From Deltaproteobacteria bacterium (GTDB lineage Bacteria > Myxococcota > XYA12-FULL-58-9 > JAFGEK01), in the NCBI GenBank assembly GCA_016931625.1, contig JAFGEK010000081.1, positions 1-38,258 of the forward strand: a DNA stretch of 38,258 nucleotides. The letters are read 5' to 3'. Made by a program: the position numbers and the translations under genes. The notes under the pieces are model-generated. The model worked only from the letters and a program-made list of their open reading frames with translations. It had not been told where the DNA came from and ran no database searches. Shown piece after piece: positions 7,308 to 15,223 of this stretch (position 1 is the stretch's first letter; each line of letters opens with the position of its first letter).

Positions 7308-8867
7308 ATGACCTTTCGCAAAAGCTTTACAGCTAATTCAATGCATAAACGTTCATGCAAAAATTCTAGCGCTGCTGCTTTAACACTAGAGGCAAAATTA
7401 GCGTCAACTCGCAAGAAAAAAACCTCACGCGCAAACCGTGAGCGGCGAACTACTCATACCGCTAAGAATGAAAAGCCACGTATAGTAGAAAATATTGAAG
7501 CTGCATCAAACCATCGCGAGCGACGCTTATTTGGCACCGATGGTGTCCGTGGTGTTGCAAATGTCTTTCCGATGACTTGTGAAACCGCACTCGCTCTTGG
7601 GCGCGCAGTGGCTTATCAAGCACGCCGTGGCAATCATCGCCATAGCATCATTATTGGCAAAGACACTCGCTTGTCTGGTTACATGATTGAAATGGCATTT
7701 GCTAGTGGCGTTTGCTCAATGGGGGTTGATGCAGTATTTGTCGGCCCAATGCCAACTCCAGCAGTTGCTTTTCTCACTCGTGATATGCGCGCTGATGCTG
7801 GTGTAGTTATTTCTGCAAGCCATAATCCATTTGCGGATAACGGTATTAAAATTTTCGCTCGCGATGGTTTTAAATTACCCGATAAAGATGAAATAGAACT
7901 TGAAGATTATATGCATGATGAAAAAGTAGGCAAAGTTCGCCCCACCAAAGGTGCCGTTGGCAAAGCCTTTCGCATTGATGATGCTCCCGGTCGTTATATG
8001 GTTGGTTTAAAAAGTGTATTTCCTTCGGCGCTAAATCTTGAAGGGTTAAAAATAGTTATCGATTGCGCTAATGGCGCTGCTTATAAAGTCGCTCCGACGG
8101 TATTAAAAGAACTTGGTGCTGCGGTTTACCCTATTAATGTCAACCCCGATGGTCGCAATATAAACCACAAATGTGGAGCCTTACATCCTCAAGGGGTTCA
8201 ATCGTTAGTACGACGCGTTGGCGCAGATATTGGTTTAGCGCTTGATGGTGACGCCGACCGTTTAATTGTTGTTGATGAGCAAGGCCAAATAGTTGATGGC
8301 GATTTATTACTTGCTATCGGCGCTGCTGATTTGTTGCGTGAAAAACGGCTACACAAAAAAACTTTAGTTACTACAGTTATGTCAAACCTCGCTCTTGATA
8401 AAAAAATCAAAAAGCTTGGTGGCCATGTGATCCGTACTAAAGTGGGCGACCGCTATGTCGTCGAAAAAATGCGCGCTAATGGTTATAATTTTGGCGGTGA
8501 ACAATCTGGCCACCTCATTTATCTTGATCATGCCACAACAGGCGATGGCATGGTGGCTGCACTTAAATTGCTTGCTGTTTTACGTAGCCAAAATGCTCAA
8601 ATGTCAGAACTGCGAAAAATGATTGTACCATTCCCGCAGGCGTTAATTAACGTAACTGTTAAAGAAAAACGCCCAATAGAAGAACTTGATAATGTACAAA
8701 AACTTATTCGTAATATAGAGCGCACTCTGGGCAATGATGGTCGGGTTATGGTACGTTTTAGTGGCACCGAGCCTAAAGTACGAGTGCTTGTTGAAGGCCC
8801 TGAGTTGGCGCAAGTAGAAACTTGGGCTAAAAACATTGCCGATCAATTAGCAAAAGACCTTGGCTGA
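7308..8867 (+). CDS. glmM: phosphoglucosamine mutase with basic N-terminal extension
   Basis: GlmM converts glucosamine-6-phosphate to glucosamine-1-phosphate for UDP-GlcNAc synthesis. The active-site serine loop ISASHNP places the phosphoserine at residue 171. Other signatures are RRLFGTDGVRG (from about 71), the metal-binding DGDADR and the phosphate-binding RFSGTEPKVRVLVEG near the C terminus. The usual enzyme is about 445 residues. This one has 519 because about 70 residues, rich in Lys, Arg, Ser and Thr, precede the RLFGTDG start. The ATG at 7308 has an AAGGA eight bases upstream and I see no in-frame ATG just before the core, so the extension looks real, although ATG at codon 12 is possible. 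It is the third gene of the cda operon. Confidence 0.95.
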   Translation: MTFRKSFTANSMHKRSCKNSSAAALTLEAKLASTRKKKTSRANRERRTTHTAKNEKPRIVENIEAASNHRERRLFGTDGVRGVANVFPMTCETALALGRAVAYQARRGNHRHSIIIGKDTRLSGYMIEMAFASGVCSMGVDAVFVGPMPTPAVAFLTRDMRADAGVVISASHNPFADNGIKIFARDGFKLPDKDEIELEDYMHDEKVGKVRPTKGAVGKAFRIDDAPGRYMVGLKSVFPSALNLEGLKIVIDCANGAAYKVAPTVLKELGAAVYPINVNPDGRNINHKCGALHPQGVQSLVRRVGADIGLALDGDADRLIVVDEQGQIVDGDLLLAIGAADLLREKRLHKKTLVTTVMSNLALDKKIKKLGGHVIRTKVGDRYVVEKMRANGYNFGGEQSGHLIYLDHATTGDGMVAALKLLAVLRSQNAQMSELRKMIVPFPQALINVTVKEKRPIEELDNVQKLIRNIERTLGNDGRVMVRFSGTEPKVRVLVEGPELAQVETWAKNIADQLAKDLG

Positions 8868-8898
8868 TTTAGCAATTATTTAACACCAATTTTAAAAA

Positions 8899-8915
8899 TG
8901 GCCTGAAGGAGGCCA
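8899..8915 (+). promoter_or_regulatory. hairpin overlapping the Shine-Dalgarno of the CoA-transferase gene
   Basis: TGGCCT and AGGCCA form a perfect 6-bp stem around a GAAGG loop. The strong ribosome site AAGGAGG (8906-8912), ten bases before the ATG at 8922, lies half in the loop and half in the 3' arm. Folding would partly hide it. This could be an RNA switch or chance. Confidence 0.45.
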
Positions 8916-8921
8916 AAATAG

Positions 8922-10436
8922 ATGTCAGGACGTATTGAAAACGCAATTTGTAAAAGTAAAATTATGTCCGCCGACGAGGCTGCGCAACTAATTCATAATG
9001 GCGCTACTATCGGCATGAGTGGTTTTACGGGTGCTGGCTACCCAAAAGCTGTGCCGGTAGCTTTATCTAAACGGGCTCTTGATGAGCGCTTTTTAGGCAA
9101 ACCTTTTCGTGTCAATGTCTTAACTGGTGCCTCAACCGGCCCTGAACAAGATACGGCAATGTCTATGACCGAAACGACCTCGTTTCGTTTTCCATATCAA
9201 GGTGACCCTGCCACTCGCGATAAAATCAACGCTGGCGTTATTGAATATCAAGACATGCATTTATCACATGTCGGTTCATTAGTTCGATATGGCTATTATG
9301 GTAAAATAGATTATGCCATCGTTGAAGTAACCAAAATTTGCGCCGACGGTTCGTTGGTTTATTCTTCATCATGTGGTGGCAATAACGTTTATCTTGAGCA
9401 TGCTGATAAAATTATTCTCGAAGTAAATCACCGGCAAGATGAACGCCTTGAAGGCATGCATGATGTTTTTTCTATACCAGCAACTCATGGCATGCGTCGG
9501 CCAATTATGTTAATCAATCCCGATGACCGTATCGGCTCACCAGTACAGCAGATCGACGTTAACAAAGTAATTGCCATAGTTGAAACTAACAGTCCTGACC
9601 GCAATGCTCCTTTTAAAGCACCTGCAGATGTGCACCGACATATCGCACAGCACATTTTAGATTTTTTTGATGCCGAAGTGAAAGCTGGTCGCTTACCTAA
9701 TAGCCTTACCCCATTACAATCAGGCGTAGGCAACATTGCCAATGCTGTGCTTGTTGGTCTTAATGAGGGTCATTTCGAAAACATGACCAGTTATACTGAA
9801 GTTATTCAAGACGGTATGCTCGATTTGCTCGATTCTGGCAAATTACGTATAGCTTCAGCGACTGCGTTTTCAGTTTCTCCTGAAGGTCAAAAACGCTTTG
9901 ATACAGAAATTAACCGCTATCGCAAACAAATTATTTTACGCCCGCAAGAAATTGCTAACAGTCCTGAGATTATTCGCCGTTTAGGTTGTATTGCAATGAA
10001 TGGCTGTGTTGAAACCGATATCTATGGGCATATTAATTCAACCCACATTATCGGCAAAGGCATTGAAAATGGTATCGGTGGTTCAGGTGATTTTGCCCGC
10101 AACTCGGCATATACCATATTCATGACACCAGCTACCGCTAAAGGCGGCAAAATCTCATCTATCGTACCCTTTGTAACTCATATCGATCATACTGAACATG
10201 ATGTTTCAGTAATTGTTACTGAGTATGGCCTTGCCGATTTGCGTGGTAAAAGCCCTAAACAAAAAGCTCGTGAAATTATAGAAAAATGCGCGGCGCCAGA
10301 GTTTCGCCCCCTCTTGCAAGACTATTTTCAAAGAGCTATGGCTAATCCTAGTGCTGGCAAACATTCTCCTCATATGTTTACTGAGGCTTTTGGTTTTCAT
10401 ACCCGCTATCTGAAAACTGGCTCAATGTTACTTTAA
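8922..10436 (+). CDS. acetyl-CoA hydrolase/transferase family, succinyl-CoA:acetate CoA-transferase-like
   Basis: This 504-residue enzyme belongs to the class I CoA-transferases of the Cat1/AarC/ScpC type. The likely catalytic glutamate is residue 293 in SYTEVIQDG. The glycine-rich GIGGSGDFARNS and the VTEYGLADLRGKSP C-terminal segment are typical, and the length matches the family. These enzymes move CoA between succinyl-CoA and acetate, or hydrolyse acetyl-CoA, in the cytoplasm. Together with pyruvate:ferredoxin oxidoreductase elsewhere in the window this fits acetate-forming or acetate-using anaerobic metabolism. Its start codon follows a strong AAGGAGG placed in a small hairpin. Substrate choice cannot be fixed from sequence. 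Confidence 0.88.
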   Translation: MSGRIENAICKSKIMSADEAAQLIHNGATIGMSGFTGAGYPKAVPVALSKRALDERFLGKPFRVNVLTGASTGPEQDTAMSMTETTSFRFPYQGDPATRDKINAGVIEYQDMHLSHVGSLVRYGYYGKIDYAIVEVTKICADGSLVYSSSCGGNNVYLEHADKIILEVNHRQDERLEGMHDVFSIPATHGMRRPIMLINPDDRIGSPVQQIDVNKVIAIVETNSPDRNAPFKAPADVHRHIAQHILDFFDAEVKAGRLPNSLTPLQSGVGNIANAVLVGLNEGHFENMTSYTEVIQDGMLDLLDSGKLRIASATAFSVSPEGQKRFDTEINRYRKQIILRPQEIANSPEIIRRLGCIAMNGCVETDIYGHINSTHIIGKGIENGIGGSGDFARNSAYTIFMTPATAKGGKISSIVPFVTHIDHTEHDVSVIVTEYGLADLRGKSPKQKAREIIEKCAAPEFRPLLQDYFQRAMANPSAGKHSPHMFTEAFGFHTRYLKTGSMLL

Positions 10437-10476
10437 AGATTAAAGTAATTTTTTTTAGAGACTTTCGGAGACTCAT

Positions 10477-11199
10477 ATGGTTCGTCGCCGGCTCGGATTT
10501 AATATTGATCATGTTGCCACCATTCGTCAAAAACGTCACTCGCGTTATCCTGATCCAGTTACTGCCGCTTCAGTTGCCGAACTTGCAGGTGCTGATCAAA
10601 TCAATTTACATTTGCGCGAAGACCGTCGCCATATGCAAGAACGTGATTTGCGAATTTTGCGTGATACTGTTCAATCTCGTCTCAATTTAGTAATGTCTGC
10701 TAGTATTGACATGGTTAAAGTTGCATATGAGCTAAAGCCTAATATTGTAACTTTAGTGCCTGAACGCCGCGACGAGTTAACCACTGAAGGCGGTCTTGAT
10801 GTTAATCATCATAAAGACACATTAAAAAAATATCTACAAAATCTGCGCGACGGTGATATTCAAGTTAGTCTTTTTATTGAACCAGACCTTGAACAAGTTC
10901 GTGCTGCACATCGCTTAGATAGTAATATGGTTGAACTCTACACAGGTAAATATTGTGATGCTCGTGATGATAGCGAACGACGTGCAGAATTAACACGTAT
11001 TGCTGATGCGGCTCGTGCAGCTCGCAAGCTTGGGATGTCGGTAGCTGCAGGTCATGGTTTAAACTATACCAACATTCGCGCAATAATTCCGATTGAAGAA
11101 ATTGAAGAATACAATATCGGTCACAGTATTATATCCCGCGCTTTATTTTCAGGTTTAGAACCCGCAGTAAAAGAAATGCTATTGTTACTAACTTTGTAA
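10477..11199 (+). CDS. pdxJ: pyridoxine 5'-phosphate synthase
   Basis: PdxJ condenses 1-deoxyxylulose-5-phosphate with 3-amino-2-oxopropyl phosphate, the last ring-forming step of DXP-dependent vitamin B6 synthesis. The protein is 240 residues, the usual size, and starts with LGFNIDHVATIRQKR. Further signatures are INLHLREDRRHM, the TLVPERRDELTTEGGLD segment, VSLFIEPD, VELYTGKY, and AAGHGLNYTN followed by EYNIGHSIISRA. CGGAG lies shortly before the ATG. It is 14 bp upstream of nnrE/nnrD in the same direction. Confidence 0.96.
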   Translation: MVRRRLGFNIDHVATIRQKRHSRYPDPVTAASVAELAGADQINLHLREDRRHMQERDLRILRDTVQSRLNLVMSASIDMVKVAYELKPNIVTLVPERRDELTTEGGLDVNHHKDTLKKYLQNLRDGDIQVSLFIEPDLEQVRAAHRLDSNMVELYTGKYCDARDDSERRAELTRIADAARAARKLGMSVAAGHGLNYTNIRAIIPIEEIEEYNIGHSIISRALFSGLEPAVKEMLLLLTL

Positions 11200-11213
11200 A
11201 AAAGGATTTTTCC

Positions 11214-12746
11214 ATGCAATATTTAGTGAGCGCTCTTGAAATGGCTGAAATGGACCGGCAAACCATAGAGAAGCTCGCTATTCCCGGACGAATATTAATG
11301 GAGACCGCTGGACGCGCTGTCGCCCAAACTTGCTTGGCGCATTTTAAACACCACGGTAAAATTACTATTGCTTGCGGACCGGGAAACAATGGTGGTGACG
11401 GTTATGTGACTGCACGGGTGCTAAGCAATCTTGGACATAAAGTTCATGTGTTCGTGTTTGCTGATCGCATACGTATTACGGGTGATGCTCATGATGCTTT
11501 GCTATCATTAGAAAAATCTAACGATACTACTATAACTTACGTTTCAGATACTCGCGCTCTTGTCGATTTTTCAAATGCAGTTAGCAATTCGGATATAACT
11601 ATCGACGCTTTATTAGGCATTGGCCTAACTAATGATGTGCGCGGATTGCTAGCTGACGCCATAGCTGTCATTAACCAAGAAGCTAAATATGTTATCGCAA
11701 TTGATATTCCCTCTGGCATCGAAGCAAACACTGGTGCCGTTTGCGGACGCGCTGTGCAAGCTGCACAAACAGTTACGTTCGCTTTTGCCAAACGCGGGCA
11801 CTATCTTTATCCTGGCGCTGAATTACGTGGCCAATTAATCGTTGCTGATATTGGCATTTCAAACAACATTGCACAAAAGTTAGGTATAGTTGGCAGATTA
11901 ATAACTGCAAGTGATTTGCCGACGCTTATGCCTAAACGCAAGCCCGAAGCACACAAAGGCATTTTTGGCACCGTAGTTATTATGGCCGGCAGTCCTGAAA
12001 CTCCTGGCGCCGCATTACTTGCAGTCCAAGGTGCTTTGCGTTCAGGTGTTGGCCTCGTGCGTTGGGCCACCGATAATGCAACATTAGCATCAGCACGCGA
12101 ACTTCCAGCTGATACAATGTTGTTAATACGTGAAGATGAAGAAACTTCAGAACACTGGGTTACACGTATTATTGATACGGCCGATGCTATAGTAATTGGC
12201 CCAGGGCTTTCGCAAGCCAAATCACGTCTTGAAGATTTGCGAGCACTACTAGCTTGTGCACAAGTGCCAATAATTATCGATGCTGATGCTCTCAACTTAT
12301 TGGCAATTGATAATACCGCTTGGAGTTTACCTAGAACTCCTATGGTTATCACGCCTCACCCTAAAGAATTATCACGCTTAAGTGGGCAAAGCGTTGATGA
12401 AATTCAAAGTGACCGTTTTGCATCTGCCCTCGGTTTTGCCATAGCACATAACTGTATCGTTGTATTAAAAGGCGCTGGCACTACTATCGCTGATACTGAT
12501 GGTACTGTATCACTGGCAGCTGTTGGTAATGCCGGTCTTGCAACCGGTGGTACTGGTGATGTGTTATCAGGTCTTATTGGTGGTTTACTTGCTCAAGGAA
12601 TTGAACCATCCATTGCAGCACAAATAGGCGTATTGGCTCATGGCGCTGCTGGTGAGCAGTTGTCGCAACGTGTTGGCCAAGCGGGGTTAGTAGCTAGTGA
12701 TTTATCTCGTGAACTTGGTCATGTGTGGGCAAATTATAAACGTTAA
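11214..12746 (+). CDS. nnr: bifunctional NAD(P)H-hydrate epimerase / ADP-dependent dehydratase
   Basis: The 510-residue protein repairs hydrated NADH and NADPH. The N-terminal YjeF/NnrE domain (about 1-215) shows GPGNNGGDGYVTARVL, DALLGIGLTNDVRG and AIDIPSGIEANTG. The C-terminal ribokinase-like NnrD domain shows GTVVIMAGSPETPGAALLA, IIDADALN, TPHPKELSRLSG and GLATGGTGDVLSGLIGG. Both active-site regions look complete. An AAAGGA precedes the ATG. The gene is followed almost immediately by tsaE, a neighbour seen in many bacteria. Confidence 0.95.
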   Translation: MQYLVSALEMAEMDRQTIEKLAIPGRILMETAGRAVAQTCLAHFKHHGKITIACGPGNNGGDGYVTARVLSNLGHKVHVFVFADRIRITGDAHDALLSLEKSNDTTITYVSDTRALVDFSNAVSNSDITIDALLGIGLTNDVRGLLADAIAVINQEAKYVIAIDIPSGIEANTGAVCGRAVQAAQTVTFAFAKRGHYLYPGAELRGQLIVADIGISNNIAQKLGIVGRLITASDLPTLMPKRKPEAHKGIFGTVVIMAGSPETPGAALLAVQGALRSGVGLVRWATDNATLASARELPADTMLLIREDEETSEHWVTRIIDTADAIVIGPGLSQAKSRLEDLRALLACAQVPIIIDADALNLLAIDNTAWSLPRTPMVITPHPKELSRLSGQSVDEIQSDRFASALGFAIAHNCIVVLKGAGTTIADTDGTVSLAAVGNAGLATGGTGDVLSGLIGGLLAQGIEPSIAAQIGVLAHGAAGEQLSQRVGQAGLVASDLSRELGHVWANYKR

Positions 12747-12750
12747 AAAA

Positions 12751-13224
12751 ATGCCGCAGCAAAATAAATTTTTATTACCACGATTAGGTAAACCTACTTC
12801 AACAATTAGTACTAGCGCGAGCAAAACTCGTCAGCAAGCTAATCGATTAGTAAACCATCTCAACAGTGGTGCTGTTATAGCTTTAGTGGGTGAGCTCGGC
12901 GCAGGCAAAACTGCTTTTGTTCAAGGTCTCGCGCAAGGCTTAAAAATTCCTGATCTAAAACAAGTACTTAGCCCAACATATACTTTAGTAAATGAATATA
13001 CGGGTGGCCGCTTAACCTTGGTGCATATAGATTTTTATCGTTTACGTGACGCAGAGGCCGCATTTGATTTAGGTATTGAAGAACAAATTGGCCGACCTGA
13101 TAGTATTACTGCAATTGAATGGGCTGATATGTTCCCGCAATTGATCCCTAATGATGCTATTTGGGTAGAATTTTCACGTAAAAACAGCGACACTCGCTAC
13201 TTATCATATCGTATAGGAGAATAA
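12751..13224 (+). CDS. tsaE: tRNA threonylcarbamoyladenosine biosynthesis ATPase TsaE
   Basis: TsaE is the ATPase partner of TsaB/TsaD in making the t6A base of ANN-decoding tRNAs. The Walker A sequence GELGAGKT is at residues 47-54, followed by SPTYTLVNEY, HIDFYRL and the AIEWADMFP segment, all typical. From the ATG at 12751 it has 157 residues. The frame stays open upstream to 12697, inside nnr, but the extra residues do not look like TsaE. The chosen start lies 4 bp after the nnr stop. Confidence 0.93.
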   Translation: MPQQNKFLLPRLGKPTSTISTSASKTRQQANRLVNHLNSGAVIALVGELGAGKTAFVQGLAQGLKIPDLKQVLSPTYTLVNEYTGGRLTLVHIDFYRLRDAEAAFDLGIEEQIGRPDSITAIEWADMFPQLIPNDAIWVEFSRKNSDTRYLSYRIGE

Positions 13225-13278
13225 AAAATTGCATTTTTTTTGGCGTGATCGCTCTTGCCGATTAAGATCTTTATTCTT

Positions 13279-14130
13279 ATGAATTCGAATCACGCGGTTA
13301 CTTCAACTGTCTCATCTATTTCTCAACTTCAACACGCTCGCCCATTTCTTAAATGGGCTGGTGGCAAAACTCAGTTAATCCCCGAAATACTGGCGCGCTT
13401 TCCAAAAGTATTTCGTAAATATCACGAACCCTTTATGGGTGGAGGCGCGGTGTTTTTTGCCCTGGCACCAAATCGGGCGATTTTATCAGATATCAACGCA
13501 GATTTAGTTGACACTTATCGCGCTATTCGTGATGAACCTGAAGCGGTCATTAGCGCATTACAAAGACACCAAGTCACCGAAGCTGACTATTATCGTGTGC
13601 GTTCCCAAAAACGCGGCGAATTAAGTCTTGTAGCTGCTGCAGCTCGTACCATCTACCTTAATCGCACCTGCTACAACGGTTTATATCGCGTCAATTTAAA
13701 GGGTGAATTTAATGTACCTTTTGGGCGCTATGCTAACCCCACTATCTGCAATTCTGAAAACCTCTATTTGGCTTCGTTGGCTTTGCAAAATGTCAAAATT
13801 CGCTGTGAAGATGCGCTGGCTATAGATAAACGTGTGCAACGCGGCGACTTAGTTTATTTTGATCCTCCTTACGACCCACTATCACCAACTTCAAGTTTTA
13901 CTACTTATGCTCGCGGTGGTTTTGGTAATGAACAACAAGCGGCTTTAGCTGACCTTTTTATAAAGCTCGCTAATCGTGGCGTTCATGTAGTTTTGTCTAA
14001 CTCAGACACACCGTTTATTCGCGAACTATATCGTGACTTTCGTATTGATTCAGTATACGCGCGACGTGCTATTAACAGTCGTGCTGATCGGCGCGGTCAT
14101 GTGCGCGAAGTAATTGTCAGTGTGGCATAA
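13279..14130 (+). CDS. dam: Dam-type DNA adenine methyltransferase
   Basis: This 283-residue D12-class N6-adenine methyltransferase has the S-adenosylmethionine motif FLKWAGGK (23-30) and the catalytic DPPY at 195-198, with EPFMGGGAVFF, TIYLNRTCYNGLYRVN and HVVLSNSD in family order. Length and motif order match Dam, whose known target is GATC; the target here is inferred. No restriction endonuclease gene is adjacent, so it looks like a solitary methyltransferase. The frame is open from TTG 13255, but ATG 13279 gives the usual N terminus. A transposase remnant begins at its stop codon on the other strand. Confidence 0.92.
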   Translation: MNSNHAVTSTVSSISQLQHARPFLKWAGGKTQLIPEILARFPKVFRKYHEPFMGGGAVFFALAPNRAILSDINADLVDTYRAIRDEPEAVISALQRHQVTEADYYRVRSQKRGELSLVAAAARTIYLNRTCYNGLYRVNLKGEFNVPFGRYANPTICNSENLYLASLALQNVKIRCEDALAIDKRVQRGDLVYFDPPYDPLSPTSSFTTYARGGFGNEQQAALADLFIKLANRGVHVVLSNSDTPFIRELYRDFRIDSVYARRAINSRADRRGHVREVIVSVA

Positions 14131-14390
14131 GCATTATTTAGAATTGCATCAATACCACTTTGCGCAAAAATTCGTTGTAGTACTAACAACGGACCCAGCA
14201 CAAAAGTTTGGTTGGCAGAGACCTCCTTCGCCAAGCTTACTAAAGTGAATACCTCTTTGTGTTTGCTGATTGCGGTAATGAGATCATCGAGCCGATTATC
14301 CTCGACTCTGCCCAATGACAACAACATGCGTTGTTTGACCTTACCGTGGTCGCGGTAGGATTACATCAGGTACAGGCAGTTACACGATTT
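14131..14390 (-). pseudogene. IS1634-like transposase remnant
   Basis: Reading right to left, the minus strand encodes SYRDHGKVKQRMLLSLGRV, RLDDLITAI and, further on, GPLLVLQRIFAQSGID. This is the N-terminal pattern of IS1634/IS4-type transposases (YRDxxGKVRQRxLLxLG, then a helix leading to xxLxxxLGI). An in-frame stop lies just before SYRDHG, and a possible N-terminal piece (AKNRV) is in another frame. Homology ends at the dam stop codon, so only about 80 residues remain. It is a decayed and truncated insertion sequence. Family assignment is from memory of the motif. Confidence 0.6.
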
Positions 14391-14442
14391 TTAGCAAAAC
14401 AAGTGTTAAAGTCGGGATTTATCAATTATCATAAGCTACATG

Positions 14443-14499
14443 CCCAGGCTCGCTGAAGATAGTAAGTTTTTGGTGGTCTTCGAAAATAACGAGCCTGGG
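14443..14499. repeat. 10-bp perfect inverted repeat near the transposase remnant
   Basis: CCCAGGCTCG (14443-14452) and CGAGCCTGGG (14490-14499) are exact inverted copies, with a further GAAGA/TCTTC pair inside (14455-14459 and 14477-14481). On the plus strand it is followed by GGCTTTGTTATTTTT, so it may act as a terminator. It may also be part of the old insertion-sequence end. Confidence 0.5.
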
Positions 14500-14533
14500 G
14501 CTTTGTTATTTTTAAATATTAATGTTTGTCACT

Positions 14534-15094
14534 CTATATAGATGTGTCTTTTACCCATGTCTCATCACTAATTCCTGCTAAAGTATTAGCATAACGAGCA
14601 AGTACAAACAGTAGATCAGACATTCTATTTAGCAAAACGATCGCTGCTGTGTTTATATTTAGCTCATTGTGAAAAAGAGTAACAATACGCCGCTCGCATC
14701 GACGACAAATGGTTCTGGCGACATGCAGGGTTGCAGCAAAAATTGACCCCCCAGGCAAAATTAAATTTCTTAAAGGAGCTAGATGCTTGGCAAATTTATC
14801 TATGCTTTGTTCAATCATTTTAATATTAGAATTTGTGGTATTAACACCATCACTAGATGCACAAACAAAATTGCTAAGCTCTGCACCCAAATCAAGTAAA
14901 ATCTTTTGTAGTTTTTTAATTATTGGTGACAATTCTTCTGGTGGCCGTAAAGCTAAAAGTTGACCTAAAACGGCATTTAGTTCGTCAATTGTTCCACAGA
15001 CCTCAACCCGAATGTGGTCTTTATTAACTCGCCTGCCATCGCCAAGGCCTGTTTGCCCGTTATCACCAGTTTTTGTATAAATACATGTTGCCAT
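14534..15094 (-). CDS. cob(I)yrinic acid a,c-diamide / cobalamin adenosyltransferase, PduO type
   Basis: This 186-residue enzyme transfers the adenosyl group of ATP to cob(I)alamin to make coenzyme B12. PduO/MMAB signatures are YTKTGDNGQTGLGDGRR at the N terminus, VEVCGTIDELNAVLG, the FAATLHVARTICRRCERRI helix and AIVLLNRMSDLLFVLAR near the end. The length is typical. It is transcribed alone, divergent from the deoxyhypusine synthase-like gene. No B12-dependent enzyme is visible in the window, and the 129-bp gap is too short to hold a cobalamin riboswitch comfortably. Confidence 0.93.
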   Translation of the reverse strand: MATCIYTKTGDNGQTGLGDGRRVNKDHIRVEVCGTIDELNAVLGQLLALRPPEELSPIIKKLQKILLDLGAELSNFVCASSDGVNTTNSNIKMIEQSIDKFAKHLAPLRNLILPGGSIFAATLHVARTICRRCERRIVTLFHNELNINTAAIVLLNRMSDLLFVLARYANTLAGISDETWVKDTSI

Positions 15095-15223
15095 AATGTT
15101 ATTATTATCGTGGTTGTTATCAATACTTCTAGTAATAAAATAAAACCAATGACTAAAATGATTTAAGCTTATATATCAATATTGTCTTTATATCATTTTG
15201 AGAGTTGATAACCTAGTAACGCT

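Noticed and set aside
13225-13278. Dam start at TTG 13255
   Set aside because: The added residues (MPIKIFIL) are not typical, and ATG 13279 gives the normal family length.
14097-14327. Minus-strand 76-codon frame as a complete small gene
   Set aside because: Its sequence is the N-terminal part of a transposase with homologous sequence continuing upstream through a stop, and its end runs into dam. It is a remnant.
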